Below are positions 1 to 14,018 of a stretch of DNA of 64,000 bases, piece after piece. The first letter of the stretch is position 1; every line of letters starts with the position of its first letter. A program made the translations under genes and the position numbers. Below the pieces are notes generated by a model. The model was not told where the DNA came from, ran no database searches, and saw nothing but the letters and a program-made list of their open reading frames with translations. Source of the DNA: Monocercomonoides exilis (taxonomy: Eukaryota; Preaxostyla; Oxymonadida; Polymastigidae); assembly GCA_001643675.2 (NCBI GenBank), contig LSRY02000061.1, positions 248,001 through 312,000 of the forward strand, given 5' to 3'.

Positions 1-398
1 TGAAGAAAAACAAAACAAACAAAAGCTAAAAAAACACTTCAACTTTGCTTTCAAAAGAATACGGAACCAACTCTTCTAATTGAGTTGTTCAAAATTAAAC
101 AGAGGAAAACATAACATCAAACTCTAATAACACAATTCATATTCAAAAGATTCAACAAATTCAGAAAAGAAAACTGAACAACAATTAATAAATAGCAAAA
201 TAAAGAATATATAATGAAACATTCACAATCATTTGACATTATAATTTTATAAATAGCTCCATCAAAACATAAAGAATTTTTAGATAAATAAAACAAAACA
301 AAGCAACAATAATAATTAAAATAAAAAGGATTACAAACAACAAGTTACAGATTCAAACTCGTAATAAAACAATATTTAAACATAATCGAACTCTGTAA
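1..398. other. AT-rich 3' flank, no gene seen
   Basis: This stretch lies downstream of the stop codon of the phosphatase gene on the minus strand. It is very AT-rich, has no open frame of note on either strand, and shows no tRNA-like boxes or repeats. It probably contains the 3' untranslated region of the phosphatase gene and then spacer. Confidence 0.6.
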
Positions 399-3300
399 TT
401 ACAGAATAATCACTATCACACTGATATTGTCCATCGACTCCAATGCATCGGCACACGACTTCAATCTGACTGCTCCCAGTTCTGCAAGCATCCCTTTCTC
501 AATTGCACCGCATCTGCACCCAACCTTCCCATGACTTTCAGCAGTTCCAAAGTCCACTTGGTTGATTCCGTCAAACAAACCATCTTTGGCCTCATTGGAA
601 GAGCTGTCCATGTCCATCTTCTCTTCATCAGGATCCCATACAGGAGATGTGCTCCTTCGTCTGACGTGCACCACACTCGAAGAAGGACTAATCCGCAGTG
701 CATCCACAGCATCGTCGAAAACAGGGTCATTAAATACATCGTGGTTCCCTCCTTCCATCCAGGGACACACCATTTCTGCCACAAGCTGATTTGACACCAC
801 ATCAAACACTCCGTCACATCCAATAACGATTGCAACATCTTCGCGCCACCAAGGCTGATCAAACTCATCGTCGTCCTCATCTTCGCTATCCTGTGCTGAA
901 CAGTAGCGTTTCGCTCTGTCTATTCCATCATTTGCATTTGTCTTTGTTTCCATTCCTTTCAGTTTTCTTTTGTTTGATTTGCTAAGTGTGGGGCACATTG
1001 TTACAGGTGAATGTTCATAACCATGTGTGACAGATGGAGTAAATCTGTCTGTTGGAAAATACTCGTCAAACGAAACTGGCTGGCAGAAAGCAGGGCGGCG
1101 AGGAGGAGGATCATGAAGAAGCGATGGATGAGGTGCAAGTGGAAGCAAGAACTTGTCCAGAACTAGTCTCAACTTTGAATCAAGAATGAATAAAGTCGAT
1201 GGATTGACATCAGGCGGAGGATAGAGGCGTGTCAGATATGAAGCAGATGAACAGGAAGAGGAATCAGAAGAAGAAGATGACGAGGAATATCCATCATCTG
1301 ATGAAGAATACGAGCCATCTGATTTCTTTCCTTTTGATTTGTCTTTTCTGTGTCTGTGTTCTTTCTTTCTTTTTGCATTACGATTCTTTTTCACTTGATT
1401 CAATTGCCTTCTTTGTGAATGTCTGACCATCCAACCATTCCAACTGTCGTTTTCTTCGTGCTCTTCGTGCTTCTCCACAGCATTTGCTATTCTAATCGCA
1501 TCTTTCTCATTGCATCCAACATGAATCCCATTCCACCGCCTCAGATTCATCGTGTGCACATCTGGCTCTGATGAAACAGCAGGCACAGAATCCAAATCGC
1601 CGACAGAACGACCCACGGCAAGCATATTCTTCACTCGGCGCTCTCCACTCACATATCCATTCACAGACTTGACATAGTTTGCTTCTCTGCGTACAGTCGG
1701 CTTGTGGTCAATGGTCAGCGCTTTCCCACAGACAAACATTCCCAGAGGAAGAGAACTGGATGAGGATGAAGTGGAAGGGAGGACAGGAACTGAGTTGGCC
1801 AAGCTGGAAAATGAAGATGTGATGTGCTTTGCTTTGCTTGATGATGAAAGTAAAGAGGAGGAAGAGTTGAAGCCAGCTTTGTCCAAAGGCAGTGAAGAGA
1901 AATACATATTCATATATTTCCTGTTCTCTGAATCCTTCGTGTCTGTTGATGACAGCAGCAATGGCGCAGGAGGCGGAGGAGTGAACCAATGGGGTGGGCG
2001 CAGTTTCATTGTGGGAGGGAAAGGTGGAGAAAAACGGGATGCAACAAGAGGATAAGTGTCTGAGAGTGGCTGAGAAAAGGATGTGAAAAGCATGGGATCT
2101 GTCAGACTGTGATGGAGTGATGGCAAAGTATCTACTCCGCTGTTGTGGAAAAATGTTGGGCAAAACATCGTCTTTTTCTGGGTTTCAGTCGTTTGGTGGG
2201 CTTGTATGGATTTTAGTCTCTTGGCTTTTGATTTATTTGAAGGAGAAGATTGTCTTTGTGTTGTTTTGTTTGAGCTGAATTTACTCGCCAAAGCAGTTGA
2301 TTCCTGTAGGGAATTCTCTTTCTTCATCTTCCTGTTCTTTCTATCGTTCCATCGGACAACACCCTTTCTACCACCAACAGGGATGTCCCAGCCATACACT
2401 CTCCTGTCGATGAACCGCGAAACAAGCACAACCCTCGAATCTCCAATGTTTGCAGTGAAAACACGTTGGGGCGTGATGACAGCAACAGCAGCGCATGAGC
2501 CGTCTGGAAGGCCTTTCATACGCACACGAACACTCAGCGCATCCAGAGTCTTTCGGAGGATGCGAGCAAAATACGGCATGGGATGGGAAGGAAAGCTATG
2601 CGAAGAATCAAATGAAGAAGAAGAAGAAGAAGAGGTGGAAGAAGAAGATGATGATGCCATTGCTGCGCGCTCCAATTCTTCGAACTCGTCATCACTGACA
2701 TAATCCAACCCATCGTCTTGATGCAGAATCTGATCTTCCTCGGGCGATGCATCTCTTAAATACTGTTTCACTCGCAAGGACATTTCATATTCATCTTGAT
2801 CGAAAAGGAAGTTTTCATCTTTCTCCGTCTCCTCCTCCTCCTCCTCCTCTTCTTCTTCTTCATCTTGCTCATCATCATCTTCTTCATCATAGTGTCCTCT
2901 GCTCCCTGCCCTTCCCTTAAACGAGTTTGAATATTTTGAAGAGGCATAATTATCAACAACAGAAGCTCCGCACCTCGCCTTTTTGATGAGCGCACGTTTC
3001 TTTTCTGCTTCTCTTTCTTTCTTTTTCTGCTGCTTCTCCATGAAAATCTCTCTTTCTCTCCTCATTTTCCTTCTCCGTTCTGACCGGATGCTCACAACAG
3101 CCAGCAGACAATCCACAAAATGTGCTGCGAGAAACGAGGCTGTCTCCTTCCCGCGATGGCCATCAAAAACAGCGTAGATTCCGCAGCCTTTGAGCGAAGG
3201 AGTGTTGTAAGGGCACACAGCATCTTCAACAAGTGCATCAAGGACCGAGTCAACAGAAGGCAAAGAATCAGAAACAGGCATGTTTGAAGAGGAAGGGGCA

Positions 3301-6300
3301 GCATTTTGCTTGGATGGGAAGAGCTTGGACTTCAACGAGGCAGCAAAAGAAGAGGCCTTTGAAGTTGGAGATTTTGATGATGCTGTTTTTCGAGAAGGAG
3401 AAGGGGATGCATTTTGTGTGCGATAGATGGATGAATCGAGCAGCATTTGACTGCGTCCATCAGATTGAAAAGGAGGAGAAGATGGTGAAGAAGGCGAGAA
3501 AGAGAAAGAAGAAGAAGAAGGATGCATAAAAGGCATTTTCGGTTGTGAAGTATTTTTTAGAGAGAAATGGCGACGAGTGTTCCAATTGTCGAGATCAGCA
3601 GCTGGACCAGTGAATGTTGAAGAAGAAGAAGATATTCCATTGCCTCCCCTTATAAATGGTGCAAGTGGCGCATTCTTGCTCATTTTAAACACTTCAGCCT
3701 CGGCCTTCTTCCTCAGCTTCACCTTCATTCTCTCCTTCCATATCTCCTCCTCTCTCTCTTCCAGCGCTTTCATCCCATTCACCAACACCCGCAGCTCCAT
3801 TGGATACTGCAGCAGTCTCGACAGGATGCCAATCTCACCATCACACACCAGCGCCTCGATGTCCCATCCATTGACAGGCAGCAGCAGCACTGAGTCTTCC
3901 ATCGTTGGGCGCTGGCCACAGGTTTCTGCAACAGCCACGTTGTGATGGCGAAGTGAAGGAAGAGTGGGGCGAGGAGAAGAAGGAGGATGCTCGTCAGAAA
4001 GAGGAACGGAAGGAGGATGGAGTGGAGTGGTGGAGCATGAGAGATGGGGCTTGTTGAATGTGCGGGAGGAGAAGGAAGAGGAGGAAGAGGAGGAGGAAGA
4101 TGAAAAGGAACAGGAAGCAGAAGAAGAACAAGATGATGAGCATGAGGAATTGCTGTCTGAAATTGATGCTGCAGGAGCTTTGGATGAAACAACAGGAACT
4201 GAGGAGGAGGTGGTGGAAGAAGAAGTTTCTTCAGAAGCAGATTCAGAATTAGACAATGCAGAAGAAGAAGAAGATGATGATGATGAAGACGAACTCTCAT
4301 TGAAATGTTGTTCCTCTTCTGTTTGTGAATCCTTCTTCAATTTGAGTTGATTTTTTTCTTTTTCTTGTTTATTTTTTGCAGATGGAATGGCTGAAGATTT
4401 GCTGCTGTTTTCTTTTGTGTGTTTGCTTTCTGTTTGAAATGGCTGTTCTTCTGATGAATGAAAATGTTTTGACTTGGAAGAAGTTTCAGACTTGTTTTTG
4501 CTCTTCTTTTGAGAATGAGATGAGACTTCTTTCAGAGAAATTGAAGAAGTTGAAGAAGAAGAAGAAGATGACGATGACATGGAGGAGGAGGAAGAAGAGG
4601 AGGAAGAAGAGGAAGAAGACAAAGAAGAAGAAGAAGAAGATGATGATAATGTCGAGGAAGATGAGGAAGACGAAGATGAAGATGAGGATGAAAAAGATGA
4701 AAACGAAAAAGAGGAAGAAGAGGAAGAAGAAGAAGAAGAAGACGATGAAGAAGAAGAGGAGGTTGAAGTAGAAGAGAATGAAACATTATCGAAAAGCATA
4801 TTTGGGTTGTCATTTCGAAATCTTCGGCAAATGTCAATTGAAGAATTGTCTTTATGTTTTTTGTGTTTGTCTTTTTTCTTTTCTTTTTCTTTTTTACCCT
4901 TCTTCTCCTTCTTTTCTTTCTTTTCTTTCTCTTTTCGTTCTTTTTCTCTTAAAATATCCTCAGAATTTGTGGCATTCTTAATTTCTATTTGAATGCTTGA
5001 TTGAATATTGCTTGGTGCTTGTGAACTTGTTGATTGATTTCTCTCGCTTTCAGCTGAAGATGAGATTTTCGATGGGTTCACAGACGGAGAAACGGTAACA
5101 TCTGAAGATGGCGACTGCGCAGCATTTTGAATGGAAGGAGATTTCACTGTTGAATCAGATGGTTGTTGTGTTGGAACAGAAGCTGAAGTTGCTTTATTGG
5201 CGGTTTGCGACAATGCATTTTTGCCTTCTTTTTCTGTCTGAACCGAAAGAACATTCTCAGCATCTGCCTTTTTTGTATCATCTGTACCAGCTTTTCTTAA
5301 AACAGGCTTTTGATCTTGTGTGTGCATTCGATCAGTCGGCCTTCTGAGGCTCTGTCTCAAAATGTTCCTTTGTGGCTTAGGCGCAACAGGCGCAGGAGGA
5401 GCAGAAAAGCGCAGATGAGTCGACAGAAAAGGAGAAGTCTGCTGATTTTGTGGTTGGACAGGCGAAGAGGAGGAAGCAGCAGAATTGTCTGTTGAATTAG
5501 AAGCATTTTGTGTTGAAGCCAAAACTGGACTCTTCCTTTTTGCTGATGGTTTCACTTGCGGGAAAAAGGAAGAAGCAGAATAATACGGAGGAACAGACGA
5601 AGGAGGAGATGACGAGAACCATTCAGACAAATCGTCTTCGAAGAGAGAAGGTTGCTGAGGAGGGACAAACGAAGAGGTGGATAATGGCAGCTGCGAATCT
5701 TTTGACTTTGGCTTTTGGTTGATTTCTGACTCGGATGATTGTTCAGGTGTTATGTCTTCATTCAAATGTGATGTTGAAGTGTCTGATGATGTTTTTGTCG
5801 ATAGATGCAAACCAAGTACAGTTTCATTTGTTGCTTGTTCCTTTTCTTCTTGTTGCTGAAGAGAGGTTATCTTATTTTCGGTGTCTTGTTGAGCTATTTG
5901 ATCAAAGCTTGTGATAGATACAGTTGTTTGAGGCTGCGCCATCTCATCAACTTCTGCTTTTGATTCATCGACAGATTCAGTTTCAGCTGGCAAATTTGAA
6001 TGTGATGAATGCTTAGCTTCATTTTTTTCTTTTTTGTGTTTGTGCTTTTCTGTTCCTCTTTTCGAGTGTTCTGATTCTGACTTCTCAGAAATGCCTTTTC
6101 TTTTCTTTTCGCCTTCTTTTCTTTTCTTGCCATGCGACGACGAAGAGATAGTTGAAGATGAACTCATCAAGTCATCATTGTGTTGCTCGCTTTTCGCAAT
6201 CTGAGTGTCTGCTTGTTTGTTTGCGTCATTTGAAGATGTTACATCATTTTCACATTCAGATGCTTGTCTTTCTTGTTGTTTTTCATCTGAAGCAGATTTG

Positions 6301-9300
6301 TGATGATGAGAAGGCTGCTGTTCTTCCTCCTGTTGCTCCATTTGTTGTTCATTGAGTGCAAGAAACGGATGTGTTGATAAGATCGATCCAACAGTTTGAT
6401 CGACATCAGAAGAGGAAGAGGAAGAGGAAGAGGAAGAGGTGGAAGAGGAAAAAGATGTCGACAATTGACTTGGTGATGAAGATGTTCCATGTTTTTGCTC
6501 TTTCTTCTTTTTCTTTTTCTTTTTCTTTGGCCTAATGAAAGAGCTCAGATCTGTTGGAAATGAAGATGGAACAGGGCGAGAACGTGTTTTAGAGGAGCGA
6601 GAAGACAAAGAAGAGGAGGAAGAGAAAGAAGAAATAGAGGATGACAAAGACGAGTTTGAAGAAGAAGTTGATGAACTGGATATGCTTTTCGCGCTTGAAG
6701 AAGATGATGATGAATCTGAAGGAAATCGAATGTGAATAGAAGATGGAGAAAACGAAGATGAAGTGATGAATTGTGAGGATGCCTGGTTTGTTGGAGCATT
6801 AAAAGTGGAAGATGCCGCATGTTCCAATAAAGTTGGCGAAGAAGAAGAAGAAGAAGAATTTTGAGAAGGATGAGAAGGATGGGTAAGATTAGAGGCATTG
6901 CTAAATGGTGTTTCATCACCAAATGAAGTATCTGGAGCCTCATAGACATCGTAAAGAGAAGAAAGAGATGCAGCAAGTGAATAAGAATAAGTGTTCATAT
7001 TTGACAAAGAGGAAGGAGAGGACGGAGAAGAAGAAGAATTTGTTGAAGAGGCAGATGAAAACGCAGAGTGAAGTGAAGATTCAGTTGGCGAATCAGATGA
7101 GTGAGAAAAGGCGCTGAGTGAGTCAGGTGAATGGCTGAGATCAGCAGACTGTTCGGATGCTGGAGGAGAGAAAGAAGAGAAGTCGGTGATTGTGTTTGAA
7201 GATGAAGAAGAATCAAAAGGAGATGGGAAAGGAGGGAAAGAGATGAAAGACAAAGGAGAAGCTGTGGAAGAAGAGCAGACAGAAGGAAGAGACGGAAAGG
7301 GTGTGGAAGAATCTGAGGAATCTGCAATCTGATTCGGAAGATTTCCAGATGGTGAAAATGAATATGGCCTGTTTGGTTCAGAAAAATGAACATTTGCAAT
7401 TGATTCACGATCGTGTCCAGAGAACGTTCTGTCGAGCGACCAGCGCTTTTTTGAGGAAGGAAACGAATTTGATCTCCTTCGATGGCTTATCTTTTGAGAA
7501 TGAGAAGAAGCAGAAGCAGAAGAAGGAATAAAAGAAGGAGGAGACAGATCACTCAGATGAGATGATGATATGTCAGAGTAATGGATCGTTGGGAGAGAAC
7601 AAGGAGATTGTTGTTCTGATTCCGTTTGTGTATCGAGCTCCCAATCCTTCTCTTTGCTGTCTAATGGAATTGGCTTTGAATTCACTTCATCAGAGTTAAT
7701 AGAATTTCCTTGTTCAATTGTGGTTGTATTGTTATTATGAAATTTCTGTGTGTCCTCTGTTGATGTCTGATGTGTCTTCGGAAGCACAAAAAAGTCGTCG
7801 ATTGCATGAAGCATCGATCCGAAATGGACAATTGGCGATTTTTCATCAGTAACCATCGATTTATTAACGGTAATTTCATCAAATGATTGATAATTTTCAT
7901 TATTTATTGTCTTCTGCTCTCCTTCCTCTGGCTGAATCTGCTTGAATGCGCTTGCTCCATCTGTCTGACAGAACATATTACCATTTAAATCAACATATCG
8001 TTTTTCTTCTGTGCTGAGATATTCATCTCGATGCAACTGTGTTTTCCCAACTGCAATTGTTACATCTTCTATCTCCTTTCCATTTCGCTCAAATGCATCT
8101 TCAACAACATCTTGTTCATTCATTTTCATCATTTCGTGCGCTTTCCAATCTTCCACCGCCATCCTTTTCGCTTCTTCTTCCTCCAATCTCTTCTGCCTCT
8201 TCTGCTCCCTTTCTTTCTCTCTTTCTTCTTCAAATACTCTTTCTGAAGCTCTGCTTGGCATCGTTATGAGAACCTGCGGAGGAAAGCATTCTCTGCAAAG
8301 AGGAGGCAGCACAACTCCATCAACAAGCTTCGGTGCATGTGACGGAGCAAATCCAGCTTTATTGCTCACTGAAGGAGTGGCTGAAGTGCTCACACCTGGA
8401 AATGGAGTGAATGAAACCTTAGAAACATTCTGATTAGATTTCGTCTGTTTGGAAGAGTCGGCTATTGCAGGGGTTACAATTGATGAAGCAGTACCTGATA
8501 CTTTTCCAATGTTATTCAACACATTTTTATTTCCTTTATCTCCCTTTACGTTTTTCTCCTTCTCCTTTTCTTTTTCCTTTTTCTGTGTAGAGTCAATTGG
8601 AATAACAATATCAATGTCATCGTCGTCTGCATCCAGCAACACGAAATCGTCCGCCTCTTCTTCTATTTTCAGCGCTAAAAAGTCTTTTGCCTTCGATCGA
8701 GCAGCATCCAATCCATTCATCTTCAGAAACGCTGCATATTCGTTCTCTTCATCATCGTTTTCATCGCTTGCAGCTCCGACTTCTGCAGATAGGAAAGGAG
8801 CAGTGGGCAAATCAGCAACATCTTCAGGATAGCAGTCGTTTGGTGGAATGTTCATGCTTGCTGGTAGAAATGGATGATTGAATAGGCCAGTTGTTGTTGA
8901 GGAGGAAGAAGAAGGAATTGCAATTGAACGACCAGCTGCAATGTCAGCAGAGGATTGCGAAGAACCAGAAGACGCACTCGAATTAGTCAGATCAATCACA
9001 GAATCACTTCCGCTGCTTTTCTGCAGCTTTAGTTTCATTTTCTTTTGTGATGGCTGAATTGTCTCATTTCCTGTTGATTCCGTTAAGCAATCGCCGAGTG
9101 AGCTCACCAGAATGTCTCTCATGCTGTCTTCTGTCTTCTGCTTTTTGTCTTTGCTCTTCTGCATGTTGGCCAGCGCATCTGCAATGGATGCCCTCTTCCC
9201 CAATTCTGCCTCGATGTCTGAGTCACTCATCAAGGGCTCATCCACAATGACTGTCGAAGAGAGCGAGTCTTCATCCTGTGAAGATGTGGACGAATCACTG

Positions 9301-12300
9301 AGTCCAGAGTTTTGAGATGATTGCTCGTCGTCATCATCGTCAGCAGCACTGTTTGCAATTTTGCTTGGTCTTTTCCCTTCTTTCTCCTTCTCTTTCTCTG
9401 TCTTTCCTCGACTGTCAAGAACTTTCTCGTTCTTCTTTAGCATCCCGCTTTCTCCTGCAACCTTTGCTTTGCCAGCTGTCTTATCTCTCGTTGCTGACAG
9501 AGCAATCGGAGCAGAAGCAGAAGCAGAGGAAGCTGCTGTATCAGCCATAGGCACCACATTCGGCACACTCGAAAACGAGACGAGGGGACTTGAAAACGAA
9601 GCAGATTCCGTTGGTGTCTGCACCTGCGTCACTTTTAGCGTGGTGATCCAATCGGCACACGGTGGAATGGGAAACGGATCATCTTTGTGGAGCTGCACAT
9701 CCCTTTCCATCCGACGTTGCTCCCGTTTGATCTGCTGCAGAAGCTCCTGCTCTTTCTCATACGTTGTCAGCAGCCCTTTCTTCCTCCGCTCTTCCTTCTC
9801 CTTCATCTGTAGCCAGTCCCTCTTTGTCTTCTCCTCCTTCTCCTTCTCTTTCTTCCCCCGCACTTCCAGTTGTCGCTGCCGCTTCAGCCATTGCTCTCTC
9901 GTCTGCTGTCTCTCCTGCCGTGTCTTCTGCTGGTTGAACATTTGCCACTCGGCTGGCTGCCTCTTCAGCCAGAATGAGTCAATGTCTTCGCTCTTTTTGT
10001 CCTCCAGTGCCGAATAAGACTCCCACCCTTCGCCTTCTCCATTCCTCTTTACTTCCATCTGCTTCTTTTTCTCTTCTCTCCTCAGCTGCTCGTCGTACTC
10101 CCACCCAAATCGCATCCCATCCAAAAGCCCCAGCCCTTTGTTCATCGGGCCATCGTAAATAAACTCTCCTCCAAACTGCTGCACAGGAAACGGTTGTGTT
10201 TCAGAAAGAATTGAATCTTCGTCTTTCTTCTTCTTTTCTCTCTTCAAGCTTTTCTCTTTTTCTCGTTTGCGTTCTCTTTCTCCTCTTCCACTCTTCTCTT
10301 TCTTTGAGTTTCTCACTGAATGAATATCTTTGTCGTCTTCAAAATCAATCTCACTCTTCTGATTCGGCTCATATTTGCCATAATTCAAGTTTCCTTCTTT
10401 TTCTCGTCTTATTTGCTCTCTTCTTGCGAGTTCTGCCGCATCGAATTCATCAATTGAAATGTCTTCCACTGAACTTGGATTCATCTTCCTTCTTCCGCCA
10501 TCTGATCCGATGTCTCCTCCAACAACACTGCCATGCGTCATCCTGTCTCCTCTTCGTGCGACAATCAGATCTTCTCCTGTGTAAAGTGATTCCGAGTATC
10601 TCTCTTCACTCTTCCCTTTGTTGATGTAACCCCATTTTTGCTTTGTTGCCATCGCCTTCATTTCGTCAATCTTCTTTTTTTCGATTCTTCTTCTGTGAAA
10701 TTCGCTTTCAAACAGCGGAATGCCACAAAATGTCCACCATGGCTCGCAATCCAAAGGTGCAACAGAAGCAGAAGTGCAACGAATAACAGGAGAAAAAAGG
10801 TTGGCGCCAGAAAGGAAGACAAGCGACTGATATGTGCGGGAGTCCTGGAAATAGAGCATGAGATGAGGGTCCAGTCTGGAAAGAGAGGCAGAGAACGAAG
10901 TTGGGTAAGTGGAGCTGTTGAAGTGGGGGTGAGCACGAGAAAAGACTGAAGTGAGTGTAGTGATTGCGATGTCTGTGCCGAATGAGTCTTTTGTGCCGAC
11001 ACTTGGCGACGAGCGGATGGCCAAGTCTGTCGAAGGGATGGATGTTGAGATGGCAATTGGAAGATCATCCTGGTCGCAGTTGGAGCAGTCAATTTCTTCT
11101 CCCGGCTGCTCCACATTCTCCAGATACACATCAAACTCTGCACCGAACTTGGTTGCACCGATGCTGTTGAATGACACGTCGATGAACGATGCCCAGGGCT
11201 CCTTCGCATCCAGCTCATCGTTAAAATAGTGTGTTGGCGGTGAAGGTGCTCTCGGCACAACATCGCCTGTCTGGCTGGCTGTGCTGTCTGGATGCAGCTT
11301 CCCCGAATGCACCAGCCGCTGCCAGTTCGTGTAAGGAAGAACAGAACGAGACCCTTTTGCCTGAGACAAAGAACCAGGCCTCAACGACGGGTGGAGGAAG
11401 AGGATGCGCTTGGGAAGCGAGTGGATGTAGTTGTGGGACAAGTCGATGAAGACGCATCGAGTGCGGATAGAGAAAAGAGAAGGTGGCAGCCACGCAATCC
11501 GATTGTACGACACATCAAAGCGAGTGAGCACAGGAAGTGAATTGAACAGAGATTCTGGAACAGAAGTGAGTCTGTTGTGTGATAAAAGAAGAGTCTGTAG
11601 CTCGCCCAAACGAAGTGTTACTGTTGGAAACTCAGCAATTCGGTTGGAGTTGAGTGCCAAGTGCTGCAGAGGTGACAGAGTTGCTCGGCAGCCAGCTGGA
11701 ATGATTGGCTCGTGCCGTGTGTGCCTGTTGTGGTGTTTGTCTGAGCTGTGTCTGTGTGAATGATTATGATGACCGTGTCTGTGGCGATGTGGAGCATGCT
11801 CGTGGGAGGCATAACTGACAGTCTCTGTCTTCTTCGATGTGTTGTCAGTGCTGTTTTTCCTGCGTCTGTTTTTCCTCTTGCGATTTTTACGCTTCAGATC
11901 CGAGTGCGAAATGTGGGAGATGTTCGATGAGCCTGTTTTGACTGAGCTTTTGAACGAGAGTGCGCGGTCGATCTCGTCTTCTGTATTTGACTCTTCCACA
12001 ACAACAGCTCCTTCGCTCTGCTGCCCCAATGGGATTCCTGCTCCTCCCGCGCCACTGCCTTTGCTGCTGCCGCCTGATGAGACACCTCCAATCGCACCAG
12101 AAGGTTTCATCAGACCGTCCACGTCTTGCTCTTCTCTGTCGTATCCGAACCGCCATCGATTCGCCTTGTCTTCTGCAGAAGTGGCCTCTCTTCGTCTGTT
12201 AAATGCATTTTCATCAGAAGCATCACCACCAAAATCATCTGTGGTTGTGTTTGTTCCTCCTGTCTCTTCATCGCCCTCTGCATCTTGACTGCCGTCTGTA

Positions 12301-14018
12301 AGGCAGTCGTCGTTGTCTTCCTCGTTGGGAAAATAGTATTTCTCAATCTGCTCAAAGGAGGGAATGTGCGTAATTCTGTTGCCAGACAAGATCAGAATGC
12401 GCAGATGTGGCATCAGCAACAGCCACTCAGGCACAGTTTCTATCCGATTGAATGCCAATTCCAGGCGCATCAGGTTTGGGAGTGTTGAAATGACTGTTGG
12501 TATTTCTGTCAGCTGATTCAGCGACAGGTCGAGTGTTCTAAGCACAACCATCTGGTGCATGCGACTGGGCAGCCGGCGGATGAAGTTCCCTCCAACAACC
12601 AAGTTGTGGAGCCCTGCCAGCGCGGTCACAGATGGAGGAATCCTGCTCAGCTCGTTAAAGCGAAGCATCAGCGTCACAAGGCCAGAGGGATGTCTGTGTG
12701 TCTGGAATGTTTGCTCGGGGATTGAATAGATGTGATTCTTTTCTGCTGAAAACAGAACAACTGAGGGACCCAATGGAGGGTGGATGGTCAAACAATTGTC
12801 AGCAAGGTAAATGCGGGTGTTTGGAGCGGTGTGAAGAAAGCCAGGAACAGAAATCAAATGATTGGACATTGCACTCAAAAGTGTCAATGACTTCATTTGA
12901 TAAAAGATTGAGAAAATTGGAACAAAAGAAAGAAAGAAAGAAGAGAAAAATTAAAAGTTATTTAGAAATAAACACGAAATTTTTGTGAACGGAAAAAATA
13001 TTCAAATTAAAGATTTTCTTTTACAACACAAACCTCAATGTCTCCAAGTGAAGAAGGCAAAACAGTCATATCATTTTCTGATGCAACAAGAGATATCAAA
13101 TATGGCATCAAAATACCGATATCATCTGGAAGTGATGTTAGGTTATTTGAAGTTAGTTGTAAGGAAAAAGCTTTTTTGAGAACGAGAAAAGTCTTTGACA
13201 TTATTTTGCACAAAATTTGAGCGAATCGAATGGAAATTTAAAATAAAAGCTTTGAAATTCAAAAATATAAATATAAACCTGCCGTGGAATATTCTGTATG
13301 ACATTGAAACGAAGATCTATCGTTTCGAGCGAAGTGAATCTTGATGTTTGGGGCAATGCAAACTCTACAAGATCGTTGAACATAAGTGAAAGATGCGTCA
13401 GACGCGGAAGAATAAGAGGATATTCGATATGATGAATATAATTACTTTCCAAATCGAGCTTTTTAAGAAATCTATGTGCAATTGGTGGAAGAGATATTAG
13501 TCTATGAAAAGAAATATCATTTGAAATAAAAAACTAAGCTCACAGTTTCAAACCTATTTCTTTGCAAGCCTAGGAATTGAAGATTTGGAAATAAGATGCC
13601 CAGATCATGTGGAATCATTGCGAAGTAGTTTTCCATCGCTTGAAGCTCAATCAAATAAGGAATCACAATATGAGGAAATGAACTGAGTTGATTCGATGTG
13701 ATGTCCTTTTTTAATAGAAATTGGTTAAACATGAATAAAACTAAAAAGGGATCATTTTCAAACGAGTCTTTCAAGCGTGGAATTTCCCGCAAGCGTGTGA
13801 GGAAATAATTTGAATTTATTATGTCCGATTGACAACGTACGAAGATTTGGCAAAGCATCTCCAAGAGGTGGAAGAGATGTCAAATTATTATAAGATAAAA
13901 ACACCGTGCGAATAGCCAATCTTTTTTCAGTTAAAATCCAATTTGGAATTTTGTCCAAATTCTTATCGATAAAAGTGAAGGTCATAGCAGGGGATATGTG
14001 ACTTGAAACTGGGCCCAT
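399..14018 (-). CDS. Giant leucine-rich-repeat PP2C-type protein phosphatase (PHLPP-like layout)
   Basis: Exons, in transcript order: 14018-13764, 13705-13554, 13501-13279, 13192-13034, 12890-399, giving 4,426 aa. All four introns (58, 52, 86 and 143 bp) start GTTTG or GTTTA, end AG, and join leucine-rich repeats without a break; an in-frame TAA lies just upstream of the ATG. Repeats fill about residues 20-445 and 665-765, separated by a charged, His-rich insert. About 2,400 residues of Ser-, Lys- and Glu-rich low complexity follow. The C-terminus is a Mg/Mn-dependent PP2C serine/threonine phosphatase spread over about 1,170 residues (usual size 250-300) by inserts. Its motifs are in order: RPTMEDS (about 3252), FDGHRG (3505), IGDSR (3745), AVGRSVGD (4018), GCDGVFDVV (4286), DNISVIV (4416). 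All metal-binding acidic residues of the family are present, so activity is likely. The LRR-PP2C order resembles PHLPP, but no PH domain was seen. Confidence 0.88.
4525..4790. repeat. Polypurine tract encoding a poly-serine stretch
   Basis: About 265 bp in which the plus strand is almost only A and G, built from GAA, GAG, GGA and GAT triplets. On the coding (minus) strand this reads as TCN serine codons, giving a run of several dozen serines with a few Phe, Thr, Leu and Met. It lies in the low-complexity middle of the LRR phosphatase. Confidence 0.85.

Noticed and set aside
9361-10017. 218-codon plus-strand frame within the phosphatase gene
   Set aside because: It is the antisense of a Lys/Glu-rich coding stretch, with a Ser/Phe/Cys-rich translation and no domain.
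12893-12896. ATG at 12896 as the start of the LRR phosphatase
   Set aside because: It lies at an intron acceptor (AAG before TCA). Four upstream exons continue the leucine-rich repeats in phase, back to an ATG at 14018 preceded by an in-frame stop.
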